Origin: Candidatus Saccharimonadota bacterium | GTDB lineage: Bacteria > Patescibacteriota > Saccharimonadia > Saccharimonadales > Saccharimonadaceae | Reading direction: 5' to 3' | DNA length: 41,604 bases | Assembly (NCBI GenBank): GCA_017511925.1 | Contig: JAFWHS010000013.1 | Coordinates: forward strand, 1-41,604 | In this document: piece by piece, positions 1 through 7,471 of the stretch | Position numbering within the stretch: the stretch's first letter is position 1 | Layout: the number at the start of each line of letters is the position of its first letter | The notes under the pieces: generated by a model | Database searches by the model: none | What the model saw: the letters and a program-made list of their open reading frames with translations, nothing else | What the model was told of the DNA's origin: nothing | Program-made: the position numbers and the translations under genes

Positions 1-41
1 TGGTCTGTATTGGTGGTCCTACTTTGTCCTTTCTTTACCAT
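1..41 (-). CDS. 5' end of an unidentified gene, cut by the window edge
   Basis: An ATG at 41-39 on the minus strand is preceded by a perfect AGGAGG (51-46) with four bases between. It opens a frame reading MVKKGQSRTTNTD that runs off the window edge without a stop. Thirteen residues are too few to name a family. The strong ribosome-binding site is the main support. The region upstream is a long gene-free stretch, so this gene would have a long leader if transcribed from further right. A chance SD/ATG pair is possible. Confidence 0.35.
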   Translation of the reverse strand, partial: MVKKGQSRTTNTD

Positions 42-330
42 ATATCCTCCTGGGTTGCTAATGCTCTTGGTTGCTCAGATGAAGCAAGCTTCACTCTGAC
101 CCTACCCTACTGCATAGAGTGTTCTATGTTTCTTTGTTAAGAGTCTACTAAAAAGCTATCTATACTAACCTCTGGCGAGTATAGGATATACTTCAGTTCT
201 CTCAGTTCATCTATAACTTGGTTCCATTGAATTTCAGGTGGGTCCACCAACACCTTGATACTTCACTAGCGTTCAGCATCCAAAGCGGGGCTCCAGGCTT
301 CGCCAACGGAGTAGTCAGATTATATCCAAC
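42..330. other. gene-free, hairpin-rich stretch of unknown function
   Basis: No convincing reading frame is seen on either strand. Several short inverted repeats are visible: an AGAGTG/CACTCT pair around 92-122, GAAGC/GCTTC at 81-94, and GGTGG/CCACC near 237-247. Read on the minus strand this would be the leader of the gene starting at 41. Read on the plus strand it would be an RNA ending at the terminator-like hairpin at 331-352. I looked for hallmarks of tmRNA, RNase P RNA, SRP RNA, T-box, group II intron domain V and a DGR template repeat and did not find them. Confidence 0.4.
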
Positions 331-352
331 TCGGCACTTTCGCCGATTTTTT
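331..352 (+). terminator. Rho-independent terminator-like hairpin
   Basis: TCGGC (331-335) and GCCGA (342-346) form a 5-bp stem with a 6-base loop, followed at once by six T on the plus strand. On the minus strand the stem is followed by GTTGG, not a U-tract, so it fits a plus-strand transcript, although no plus-strand gene is visible before it. Confidence 0.45.
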
Positions 353-370
353 AGTGAAAAGTCTAAAATC

Positions 371-763
371 CTATTTTTTTGAATATTCGTCTGTTTGAAT
401 TTTATTTTCTTCTTCAAGATTTAAACTAACATTTTCATGAGTCGTATCTTTTACTTCTTCCATAGTTATAATTTTTGCCCCAGACTCACTATGTGTATTA
501 TTTTTCTTTAAAGCTCTACGCGATAAACTTAAACAAATAGCACCAACGACAAACAACAAAATAAACTGCCAATCTCTCAGTATACTTGGTATTATATTCC
601 CAACACCATTTATACTCTCACCAGTATCGGGATTAACTGTGATCAATAAATTTCCTACTATTGTTACGATAGTCATCAAAACTGAAAAAGAAATCAAAAC
701 AATTCCAACCGTACGCAAAATCGCCGCAACAGACAATATCTTTAAATTTTCTCTATTGTTCAT
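371..763 (-). CDS. small two-TM membrane protein, unknown function
   Basis: The 130-residue protein has two hydrophobic segments, about residues 14-42 and 63-82. A short polar loop lies between them, and a charged, Glu/Lys/Thr-rich tail runs from about residue 83 to the end. No catalytic motif is seen. Its start overlaps the end of the upstream GrpB-like gene by 11 bases, so the two are probably one transcript and translationally coupled. No family recognised. Confidence 0.75.
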   Translation of the reverse strand: MNNRENLKILSVAAILRTVGIVLISFSVLMTIVTIVGNLLITVNPDTGESINGVGNIIPSILRDWQFILLFVVGAICLSLSRRALKKNNTHSESGAKIITMEEVKDTTHENVSLNLEEENKIQTDEYSKK

Positions 764-1310
764 CTTTATATACTTCCTTTTTCAACCCAGGGTTCGTCGT
801 CGCTATCAAAATTCGCTTCCTAGCTTTTTCCAAAAGTTCCGTCACATATACCGATTTTAAAGTCTTATATTTCTTACGATCAAAACCTGCAAGCTTAGCA
901 AACTCATACTTTTTCTCGAAATATTTCTCCGCCTCTTTAGGATTTCTCCTAAGGTAATCTCTTAAAATAATAAAATCCTTATATGAATTCTCGTTTACCG
1001 GACAAATATGTATATGAAAATCTCCTTCGCCCGTCTCCTCTAGGCTAGTCGCAAGAAAAATTCTATCAGCATGACTATCGTTTCTCTCAAAATAACCATT
1101 TTTAGTCAAAATATCACGCACCCTTACCATTTCATCAGCATCTTTTACGCCCACCAAAATATCAACGATATTCTTGCCACCAATGCCTACCGCGCTACTT
1201 CCTACATGCTCAATTTTTACATGACCCGGCAAAAAATTCCGTATTCGGCTTTTTTCACTTTCAAACCGCTCCACTAAATCTGTAAAATATTTATTTATTT
1301 CAACCACCAT
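753..1310 (-). CDS. GrpB/UPF0157 family nucleotidyltransferase-fold protein
   Basis: The 185-residue protein resembles the GrpB/UPF0157 family, which has a nucleotidyltransferase fold. The family hallmark is seen near residues 34-52: EHVGSSAVGIGGKNIVDILV, in which the GS..G...K..(V/I)D pattern is conserved. HIHICPVN at about 98-105 matches the family's second conserved block. Length is normal for the family. In vivo substrate is unknown; some relatives are fused to dephospho-CoA kinase. The ATG follows an AT-rich TATATA/TATAAT-like stretch within a few bases, with no SD, suggesting a leaderless message. It is first in a two-gene unit with the membrane protein ending at 371. Confidence 0.85.
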   Translation of the reverse strand: MVVEINKYFTDLVERFESEKSRIRNFLPGHVKIEHVGSSAVGIGGKNIVDILVGVKDADEMVRVRDILTKNGYFERNDSHADRIFLATSLEETGEGDFHIHICPVNENSYKDFIILRDYLRRNPKEAEKYFEKKYEFAKLAGFDRKKYKTLKSVYVTELLEKARKRILIATTNPGLKKEVYKDEQ

Positions 1311-1403
1311 ATATTATATATCTTATCATATATATCTAAAAATCAATGAAGGAACAAAAGTATTCCAATGCCAAAATCAACAGTACCATTTTTCTAAATA
1401 ATA

Positions 1404-1412
1404 TGTTATAAT
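1404..1412 (+). promoter_or_regulatory. extended -10 promoter of tRNA-Lys
   Basis: TGTTATAAT (extended -10, TGnTATAAT) lies 16 bases before the tRNA-Lys 5' end. The same nine bases precede tRNA-Glu (24863-24871) and tRNA-Cys (32713-32721). tRNA-Gly and tRNA-Leu instead have TGATATAAT followed by TTAGGGT on the minus strand. Confidence 0.65.
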
Positions 1413-1428
1413 GACAATATACCTTCGT

Positions 1429-1505
1429 GGGTCGGTAGCTCAGCTGGTTAGAGCACGGGCCTTTTAAGCCCGGTGTCGAGGGTTCGAGCCCCTCCCGACT
1501 CACCA
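1429..1505 (+). tRNA. tRNA-Lys (UUU)
   Basis: Complete cloverleaf of 77 bases with CCA encoded. Acceptor GGGTCGG pairs with CCGACTC (one G-U). D-arm GCTC/GAGC has GG in the loop. The anticodon stem CGGGC/GCCCG holds loop CTTTTAA (anticodon TTT). T-arm GAGGG/CCCTC has loop TTCGAGC. Discriminator is A. It is probably cotranscribed with tRNA-Val downstream, as no clear -10 is seen before the latter. Confidence 0.96.
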
Positions 1506-1515
1506 AGTTTACGAG

Positions 1516-1590
1516 AAAAAGAAAGCTTGCTTTCTTTTTAGAATAAACGCAGGTGAGGCAGAATTTTACGAAGTAAAATTCGTACTCACC
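1516..1590 (+). repeat. two consecutive hairpins between tRNA-Lys and tRNA-Val
   Basis: The first is an 11-bp A/T-rich inverted repeat, 1516-1526 against 1529-1539, ending in five T, so it could act as a weak terminator or processing hairpin. The second is a nested hairpin: GGTGAG (1552-1557) pairs with CTCACC (1585-1590). Inside it GAATTTTAC (1561-1569) pairs with GTAAAATTC (1573-1581) around a GAA loop, leaving a symmetric GCA/GTA internal loop. Confidence 0.6.
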
Positions 1591-1599
1591 ATTAGAATT

Positions 1600-1676
1600 G
1601 GGTTGTTAGCTCAGTTGGCTAGAGCGTCTCCTTGACGTGGAGAAGGTCGGGGATTCGAGTTCCTCACAACCCACCA
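1600..1676 (+). tRNA. tRNA-Val (GAC)
   Basis: Complete 77-base cloverleaf with CCA encoded. Acceptor GGGTTGT/ACAACCC, D-arm GCTC/GAGC with GG in the loop, anticodon stem TCTCC/GGAGA with loop TTGACGT (anticodon GAC), T-arm GGGGA/TCCTC with loop TTCGAGT. The DUF167 gene on the other strand stops at the base right after its CCA. Confidence 0.95.
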
Positions 1677-1901
1677 CTACTTTATAACTTCCACCAACTT
1701 CTGGTGGCTTTTTTGTCCCTTTTTTATCACTATGCAACTCTTCGCCACACCATAATAATCCGCCAACATTTTCACAAGAGCCTCATTTGCTTCCCCATCG
1801 TGCGGTTTTTCCCGTAAATACACTACGATTTCATCCGAAGATATTGCATCCACCAATGGTCCCTTTTTAAACCCTGGTTTCACTAAAACTTTCACTATCA
1901 T
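1677..1901 (-). CDS. DUF167 / UPF0235 (YggU-like) protein
   Basis: The 74-residue protein belongs to the YggU/UPF0235 family, small alpha/beta proteins of unknown function. The family signature is visible at about residues 32-48 (KPHDGEANEALVKMLA), preceded by the short beta strands expected for the fold. Length is slightly below the usual 80-100. It is divergent from murI with only 23 bases between the two start codons. A minus-strand TATAAT (1914-1909) ends seven bases before its ATG, so the mRNA is probably leaderless. Confidence 0.85.
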   Translation of the reverse strand: MIVKVLVKPGFKKGPLVDAISSDEIVVYLREKPHDGEANEALVKMLADYYGVAKSCIVIKKGQKSHQKLVEVIK

Positions 1902-1924
1902 ATATTTTATTATATAATATAATA
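1902..1924. promoter_or_regulatory. 23-bp divergent leaderless promoter
   Basis: TATAAT on the plus strand (1913-1918) ends six bases before the murI ATG. TATAAT on the minus strand (1914-1909) ends seven bases before the DUF167 ATG. The boxes overlap, no SD is present, and any -35 element must lie inside the opposing gene. Confidence 0.7.
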
Positions 1925-2572
1925 ATGAAAATCGGGATTTTTGACTCCGGCAAAGGCGGCACTACCACTATGTCCGCCATCAAAGAACTTCTACCAAACG
2001 AAGAATATTTTTATATCAGCGACCACGAAAATTGTCCTTATGGCGATAAAACCGACGAAACCCTCTACGAAATCGTTAACGCAAACGTTCTAAAGCTAAA
2101 AAACTGGGGTGCAAAATTAATCGTCATCGCCTGCAATACCGCTACCACAAAATGTATCAAAAAGCTCCGCCTAGACTACCCAGACATTATTTTTGTAGGT
2201 ATAGAGCCGGCCATTAAAGTTGCTACAGACTCTAACGCCAAAAACATTCTGGTTTTGGCAACCTCCAACACCGTCAATTCCAAACGCGCACATACTCTAA
2301 TCAACGAAAATCTCAAGCCAAATCAAAACATCACACTTTTGGCTTGCCCCGGCCTCGCCGACGCTATAGAAAAAAATTCACTCTCCGAAATATATAATAT
2401 TCTAGATACTCTTCTTAAAAATTACAATAATATCGACGCCGTCGTACTTGGCTGCACTCATTATTCTCTCATCAAAAATAAAATCCAAACTTATTTCCCC
2501 ACCGCAAAACTCATAGACGGCAATGACGGCGTAGCTCGTTATGTATACAAACTCATCAAAAATCTCCCCTAA
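1925..2572 (+). CDS. murI: glutamate racemase
   Basis: MurI interconverts L- and D-glutamate in the cytoplasm, supplying D-Glu for peptidoglycan. The N-terminus IGIFDSGKGG is the substrate-binding loop. Both catalytic cysteines are present, in IACNTATT (about residue 70) and VLGCTHYSLI (about 178). At 215 residues it is 40 or more shorter than most MurI proteins, yet both active-site motifs and the C-terminal DGNDGVARYVYKLI helix remain, so it is probably functional. The start is fixed by a TATAAT ending exactly six bases before the ATG. A hairpin overlapping the stop codon terminates the transcript. Confidence 0.93.
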   Translation: MKIGIFDSGKGGTTTMSAIKELLPNEEYFYISDHENCPYGDKTDETLYEIVNANVLKLKNWGAKLIVIACNTATTKCIKKLRLDYPDIIFVGIEPAIKVATDSNAKNILVLATSNTVNSKRAHTLINENLKPNQNITLLACPGLADAIEKNSLSEIYNILDTLLKNYNNIDAVVLGCTHYSLIKNKIQTYFPTAKLIDGNDGVARYVYKLIKNLP

Positions 2573-2588
2573 CAAGGGGAGATTTTTT
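2558..2588. terminator. bidirectional terminator, murI / DUF4282 gene
   Basis: AATCTCCCCT (2561-2570) pairs perfectly with AGGGGAGATT (2575-2584) around a 4-base loop, with A bases before and six T after. It overlaps the murI stop codon and also serves the minus-strand gene ending at 2597. Confidence 0.9.
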
Positions 2589-2596
2589 ATAACGGA

Positions 2597-3025
2597 TTAT
2601 TTACTTTTCTTTGTATTGTCTGCAATATTTTGTGTATTACGCCAGATCATGATAAACATCATTATGCCTTCATAAGTCAAACGAATCAAAATCGGACCAC
2701 AAATTAGTAAGATCACAAACGTCAAGAAACTAGTACTAATAAATGCAAATGACGCCAAAATACAAAAGATTGTACCAATATAGTAAATCACCTTCATGAT
2801 TGGTTCAATCCACATAATCTTAAAGGCTAAGAAATCCTTCAACCACTTCAAGAATTTACCTTTTGGCTCATCTTTACCCTTTACAAACAAAAAGTGCACC
2901 AAAATCCCACCAATTAACGCTAATACTGCAGCAATAATAATCCATATGCCAGCACCGGCATCTACGCTGCCCGACAAATCTACAGTCGTAGGACTTGTCA
3001 AATCATTGTAAGTATACGTATACAT
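2597..3025 (-). CDS. DUF4282-like membrane protein
   Basis: The 142-residue protein has three hydrophobic segments, about residues 27-49, 78-104 and 105-128. The pattern of a short hydrophilic link with an F-K-I-x-W-I-E-P-x-M-K-V-I-Y-Y block, two TM helices and a final RxTYEGxMMxxMIWRNTxxIADN helix resembles DUF4282 proteins, whose function is unknown. The extra N-terminal TM and the polar 20-residue start are not typical of that domain. The ATG is preceded by AAGGAG at good spacing, so this message has a conventional leader. It is convergent with murI and divergent from rarA. Confidence 0.7.
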   Translation of the reverse strand: MYTYTYNDLTSPTTVDLSGSVDAGAGIWIIIAAVLALIGGILVHFLFVKGKDEPKGKFLKWLKDFLAFKIMWIEPIMKVIYYIGTIFCILASFAFISTSFLTFVILLICGPILIRLTYEGIMMFIMIWRNTQNIADNTKKSK

Positions 3026-3092
3026 TTATAACTCCTTTACTTTTTATACCTCAATAATAACATAAAAATTTTCAAAATCCACTATTTTAAAT

Positions 3093-3098
3093 TATAAT
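3093..3098 (+). promoter_or_regulatory. -10 box of leaderless rarA
   Basis: TATAAT, then TGCCTT, then ATG: a six-base spacer and no ribosome-binding site. Confidence 0.7.
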
Positions 3099-3104
3099 TG
3101 CCTT

Positions 3105-4277
3105 ATGAATAGAGTTCCATTGGCAGAACGTATGCGCCCAACAAAGTTATCTGAAGTTCTTGGCCAAGACGAAATTATAGGCGACGGCAAAATTCTCACC
3201 GAAATCGTCAAAAAAGGCGAGCCTGTCAATTTGATTTTTTGGGGTCCTCCCGGCACCGGCAAAACTACTCTCGCCCGCATCCTCGCCCACGAATTTAAAG
3301 CCGATTTTATAGAGATTTCCGCTGTAACAGCCGGTAAAAAAGATGTAGAAGAAGTTGTAGTTCGAGCCAAGACTAACTGGAACCTCAAAATACGCACCGT
3401 ACTCTTCGTAGACGAAATTCATCGCTTCAATAAAGCTCAACAGGATGCTTTTCTCCCGCATGTAGAATCTGGCCTTATCACCCTGATTGGCGCAACTACC
3501 GAAAACCCGTCATTTGAAGTTATATCGCCACTTCTATCCCGCTCCCGCGTCGTAATCGTATCGCCACTCTCAAAAGACGCCATTTTAAAAGTCTTAAAAC
3601 ATGCCGCTAAAGCTGAAAAATCTACCAACCGAATTACAAAAAAAGCCCTCGACTGCCTCGCCGAACTTTCTGGTGGCGATGCCCGCTCTGCTCTCGGCGA
3701 TCTAGAACTCGCCCTTTCGCTTTCCGACAAAGTTGACGAAAAAACAGTTCTCGAAGCTGCTGGGCGCAAAATGCCCGGCTACGACAAAAAAGGCGACAAA
3801 CACTATGACACTATTTCAGCATTCATCAAATCTATGCGCGGTTCAGATGTTGATGCGACTTTATATTATCTTGCCCGCATGGTCGAAGCCGGTGAAGATC
3901 CCAAATTTATTGCCAGACGTATGGTAATTTTTGCTTCCGAAGATATTGGCCTCGCTGGCAATGGCGCCCTTTCACTTGCCACGGCTTGTTTTCAAGCCGT
4001 CGAACGCGTCGGAATGCCAGAGTCTGGTCTTATATTGGCTCACGCCGCAGTTGCCCTAGCTAAGTCAAAAAAATCTCGTGCCACTACCGATGCTTGGTAT
4101 GCTGCGCTAGACCTAGCTCGCAAAACCCCAAACGAACCAGTACCAGTCTGGCTCCGTAATGCTCCTACTAAACTCATGAAAGATCTTGGTTTTGGTAAAG
4201 GCCAAAAATGGGAAGCTGGTTTTCATCTCGACAAAAACTACCTACCAGACAGCATAAAAGACACACATTTATTTTGA
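3105..4277 (+). CDS. rarA: RarA/MgsA-type AAA+ ATPase (replication-associated recombination protein)
   Basis: RarA (MgsA/WRNIP1 family) is a clamp-loader-like AAA+ ATPase acting at stalled forks. The 390-residue protein shows Walker A GPPGTGKT (47-54), Walker B VDEIHRFNKAQQDAFLPHVE (102-121), sensor 1 GATTENPSFE, and the RarA C-terminal tetramerisation region (YDKKGDKHYDTISAFIKSMRGS, EDPKFIARRMV, SEDIGLA). A short N-terminal LAERMRPTKLSEVLGQ block is also typical. The end FHLDKNYLPDSI is normal for RarA. Length is slightly below the usual 410-445. Its last nine bases overlap the convergent ABC-transporter gene with no terminator between. Confidence 0.95.
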   Translation: MNRVPLAERMRPTKLSEVLGQDEIIGDGKILTEIVKKGEPVNLIFWGPPGTGKTTLARILAHEFKADFIEISAVTAGKKDVEEVVVRAKTNWNLKIRTVLFVDEIHRFNKAQQDAFLPHVESGLITLIGATTENPSFEVISPLLSRSRVVIVSPLSKDAILKVLKHAAKAEKSTNRITKKALDCLAELSGGDARSALGDLELALSLSDKVDEKTVLEAAGRKMPGYDKKGDKHYDTISAFIKSMRGSDVDATLYYLARMVEAGEDPKFIARRMVIFASEDIGLAGNGALSLATACFQAVERVGMPESGLILAHAAVALAKSKKSRATTDAWYAALDLARKTPNEPVPVWLRNAPTKLMKDLGFGKGQKWEAGFHLDKNYLPDSIKDTHLF

Positions 4278-6050
4278 TTCGTCTAGAAAAGCACCACTTT
4301 GTCTAGACCAAAGTTTTGCATATTCACCGCCCCTCGCAAGTAGTTCCTTATGAGAACCTTGCTCCACAATTTTACCGTCATTCAAGACTACGATTTCATC
4401 TAACCCAGCAATCGTAGAAAGCCTATGCGCTACCACGATTGACGTACGTCCTCTCATCAAATTCACTAAAGCCTCTTGTATTGCCGCTTCCGACTCCGAA
4501 TCAAGAGCCGAAGTAGCTTCATCAAGCACTAATATTGGCGCATTCTTCAAAATAGCTCGCGCAATCGCAATTCTCTGCCTTTGCCCACCCGAAAGTTTTA
4601 CGCCCCTTTCCCCCACCAAAGTTTCATACCCATCCGGCAAATCACGGATAAACTCATCCGCATTTGCCAATTTAGCTGCCTTTAATACCTCGTCTTTAGT
4701 TGCACCAAGTTTACCATACGCAATATTTTCATATATACTACGATGAAATAGTGATGATTCCTGCGGTACATACGCAATCTTCTCACGCAAGCTCCGTTGA
4801 GTCACATCACGAATGTCTTGTCCATCAATATAAATTGCTCCCGCCTCCACATCGGCAAACCGAAGCAATAATTTCGTCAAAGTCGACTTGCCAGACCCAG
4901 AAACACCCACAAGTCCTACCGACTTCCCCGGTGCAATTTCCAAAGTAAAATCTTTAAATAATTTTTCTTTTTGTTCCTCATGTTGGAAATTAATGTGTTC
5001 AATATCAATCGCGGCATTCGTTATTACTAACGGCTTATCAGTTTTATCATCAATAATATAAGGCAAATCCAAAATTTCAACCATCTCCTTCGCATTACCA
5101 AACGATCGGTTCATCGTCCTAAGCACATGGCTAATCTCCCACAAACGACTCATTAAAGTTGACGCCATCGCATACAAAAATACTACTTCCGCCACTCCAA
5201 GTCCAAACCATTGATGACTTAAAACAATCAGAATTATCACCATAACAAAAGCTGTTGTTTCCACAACATTCAGTGAAAAATTACGAGTAAATGATGCTTT
5301 GGCCAAACCAAAAATTGCAGACTTAGTTCTCCCAGTCGCTCGCGCAAAACGCGACTTCTCATAACTCTCCCTAGCATAAGATTTCACGCTTATCACATTT
5401 GTAATTGAATCCGCAAGTTGACCAGTCTGTTTATTTTCAGCGCTCGCCATCTCTTCCTCACGATAAGCAGTTTTACGATATAGAACAATCGCCACCGTTA
5501 CAAATGAAGCCGTAAAGATTGCCAACACCAACGCAAATGGTGGACAAACTAAGAAAGTTGCCACCAATGCATAGATTGCCGTCAAGATTAATGGGTACAA
5601 ATCCCAAACTATATTAGACTTAAAATCTATAAATGCCCCCGAGAGTTTATTCGCTTGAGATGTTAAAGACCCCGAAAAATGATTTGCATGAAATGTCATG
5701 GATTGATTAATCACCGCATTAAATGCCATTTGCGACAAATATTCACCGCATTTTGCGTCTAAAGACCAATCGAGCCAATCTAATGCCCTCATCAAAAACA
5801 AATTATTTAAAACCATTGGAATCAAAGTAGCCATCAAAACTCCAGTATAATTTGCCATTTCGAAATCCCCTGCCGAAATCTTCCCAACAATTTCACTCAC
5901 TCCAGCAGAGACAACGACACTTTGCACGAAAACATTTATAGGAATAAGGATAATCAAAAGTATCGTCCGTACCTTTTGCCGCATTAACGCCTTCCAAAAA
6001 TAGTACAACGTTCTCCTTACACTACCTGGCTTCTTTTTATTTTTTCCCAT
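4269..6050 (-). CDS. ABC exporter, fused TM and ATP-binding domains
   Basis: A half-transporter of about 593 residues. An N-terminal six-helix exporter domain (about 1-320) is followed by an ATPase with Walker A GVSGSGKST, Q-loop YVPQESSLFHRS, signature LSGGQRQRIAIARAIL, Walker B LVLDEATSALDSES and H-loop VVAHRLST. It would work as a homodimer or with a partner encoded elsewhere; the substrate cannot be told from sequence. I place the start at the ATG at 6050, seven residues inside the longest frame, because the upstream ATG falls in the -10 region (TATAAT ending seven bases before 6050). It converges on and overlaps rarA by nine bases. Confidence 0.92.
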   Translation of the reverse strand: MGKNKKKPGSVRRTLYYFWKALMRQKVRTILLIILIPINVFVQSVVVSAGVSEIVGKISAGDFEMANYTGVLMATLIPMVLNNLFLMRALDWLDWSLDAKCGEYLSQMAFNAVINQSMTFHANHFSGSLTSQANKLSGAFIDFKSNIVWDLYPLILTAIYALVATFLVCPPFALVLAIFTASFVTVAIVLYRKTAYREEEMASAENKQTGQLADSITNVISVKSYARESYEKSRFARATGRTKSAIFGLAKASFTRNFSLNVVETTAFVMVIILIVLSHQWFGLGVAEVVFLYAMASTLMSRLWEISHVLRTMNRSFGNAKEMVEILDLPYIIDDKTDKPLVITNAAIDIEHINFQHEEQKEKLFKDFTLEIAPGKSVGLVGVSGSGKSTLTKLLLRFADVEAGAIYIDGQDIRDVTQRSLREKIAYVPQESSLFHRSIYENIAYGKLGATKDEVLKAAKLANADEFIRDLPDGYETLVGERGVKLSGGQRQRIAIARAILKNAPILVLDEATSALDSESEAAIQEALVNLMRGRTSIVVAHRLSTIAGLDEIVVLNDGKIVEQGSHKELLARGGEYAKLWSRQSGAFLDESK

Positions 6051-6071
6051 ATATGTTATTATATAATACAT
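6051..6071. promoter_or_regulatory. 21-bp divergent leaderless promoter
   Basis: Plus-strand TATAAT (6062-6067) ends four bases before the glyQS ATG. Minus-strand TATAAT (6063-6058) ends seven bases before the ABC-transporter ATG. Nothing else fits between the two coding regions. Confidence 0.65.
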
Positions 6072-7415
6072 ATGAATAAATTAGAAGATATAGTAAGCTT
6101 ATGCAAACGTCGCGGATTTATTTTTCCGGGCAGTGATATTTACGGCGGTATGGCTGGTACTTGGGATTTCGGCCCACTCGGCGTCACCTTAAAGAAAAAC
6201 CTCATGGATGCCTGGTGGAAATTTTTCGTCGAAGATCGTAACGACATGTATGGCATCGATGCTGCTATTCTCATGAATCCTCGCACCTGGGTAGCTTCCG
6301 GACACACAGCCACTTTTGCGGATCCACTCGTCGAGTGTAAAGAATGTAAATCCCGTTTTCGTGCTGATAAAATCGCCGACGGTATTTCCGAATCCGTTAC
6401 TACCGAAGAATTCTTAGCGACCCACACTAAGTGTCCAGTTTGTGGCAAAGAAAATTGGGGACCAATCCGCAAGTTCAATATGATGTTTTCTACACACGTC
6501 GGCGCCGTTTTGCCAGACGACGATCAGGAGCTCATGAGCAAAAACATCGCTTACCTTCGCCCCGAAACCGCCCAAGGCATTTTTACAAACTACAAAAACG
6601 TCGTTGATACTTTTTATCCAAACCTTCCATTCGGCCTAGCCCAACAAGGCAAAGCCTTCCGCAATGAGATCAGCCCTCGCGATTTCATTCTTCGCGACCG
6701 CGAATGTTCGCAAATGGAAATTGAATATTTTGTCGCTCCAGATACTTGGGAGGACAACTTTGAAAAAATGCGTACCTTACAACATGATTTCCTTACAAAC
6801 ATTTGTGGCCTTCACGCCGAAAACATTCATGAACTTGAAGTCCCCGCCGAAGATCGCGCTCATTATAGCAAGCGCACGATTGATTTTATGTTTGATTATC
6901 CAAACGGCAAAGAAGAACTTATGGGTCTTGCCTATCGCACCGATTTTGATCTTGCAAACATTGCTCGCGAATCTGGTAAATCTATGGAATATCGTGATAA
7001 AATCACCGGCGAAACTTTCATCCCACATGTTATCGAACCATCCATCGGTGTTGAACGTTTATTCTTAGCCGTCCTCGCTACTGCATATACAGAAGAAGAT
7101 ATTGACGGCGAAAAACGCACAATTCTAAAACTACCAGAAAACCTTTCTCCATATAAATTCTGCGTTTCACCACTACTCAAAAATAAACCAGAACTAGTAG
7201 AAAAAGCCCACGAAGTTTATGATAAACTCAAAAACAAATATACTTTTGTTACTTGGGACGACTCCGGCAACATCGGCAAACGCTACCGCAAACAAGACGA
7301 AATTGGTACACCAAAGTGCGTTGTCGTCGACTTTGACACCTTGAGCGATGACACTGTCACAGTTCGCGACCGCGACACTACTAAACAAATCCGAGTCAAA
7401 ATTTCTGATCTCTAA
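6072..7415 (+). CDS. glyQS: glycyl-tRNA synthetase, alpha2 (single-chain) type
   Basis: Class II synthetase charging tRNA-Gly, of the archaeal/eukaryotic-like homodimeric type rather than the bacterial alpha2beta2 GlyQ/GlyS type. Motif 2 is FRNEISPRDFILRDRECSQMEIEYF (residues about 197-221; described in parts elsewhere as FRNEISPRDF and FxQMExEYF in the family). Motif 3 is EPSIGVERLFLAVL. An insertion carries two Cys pairs, C89/C92 (CKEC) and C121/C124 (CPVC), a likely zinc site. The C-terminal anticodon-binding domain starts near residue 355. At 447 residues it is on the short side but complete. tRNA-Gly(GCC), one of its substrates, lies at 30638-30714. Confidence 0.95.
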   Translation: MNKLEDIVSLCKRRGFIFPGSDIYGGMAGTWDFGPLGVTLKKNLMDAWWKFFVEDRNDMYGIDAAILMNPRTWVASGHTATFADPLVECKECKSRFRADKIADGISESVTTEEFLATHTKCPVCGKENWGPIRKFNMMFSTHVGAVLPDDDQELMSKNIAYLRPETAQGIFTNYKNVVDTFYPNLPFGLAQQGKAFRNEISPRDFILRDRECSQMEIEYFVAPDTWEDNFEKMRTLQHDFLTNICGLHAENIHELEVPAEDRAHYSKRTIDFMFDYPNGKEELMGLAYRTDFDLANIARESGKSMEYRDKITGETFIPHVIEPSIGVERLFLAVLATAYTEEDIDGEKRTILKLPENLSPYKFCVSPLLKNKPELVEKAHEVYDKLKNKYTFVTWDDSGNIGKRYRKQDEIGTPKCVVVDFDTLSDDTVTVRDRDTTKQIRVKISDL

Positions 7416-7471
7416 ATAAGCTTAAAGACTTTAATTTTATGCTATAATAAATCTATAAATAGGAGATTATT

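Noticed and set aside
82-98. Third copy of the palindromic-element core (GAGTGAAGCTTG shared with 36868-36943)
   Set aside because: Only 12 bases match, the GGCC hairpin is missing, and no flanking inverted arms of the same form are seen. Probably chance.
1-352. tmRNA, RNase P RNA, T-box leader, group II intron 5' part or DGR template region
   Set aside because: None of the conserved sequence blocks of these RNAs could be found on either strand. A GTGCC near 342 resembles a group II 5' end but the distance to the reading frame is too short and no domain V is in view.
3147-3769. Long antisense frames across rarA, and similar ones across glyQS, nusA and pyk
   Set aside because: They are shadows of strongly coding genes on the other strand, with no start signal and no recognisable domain.
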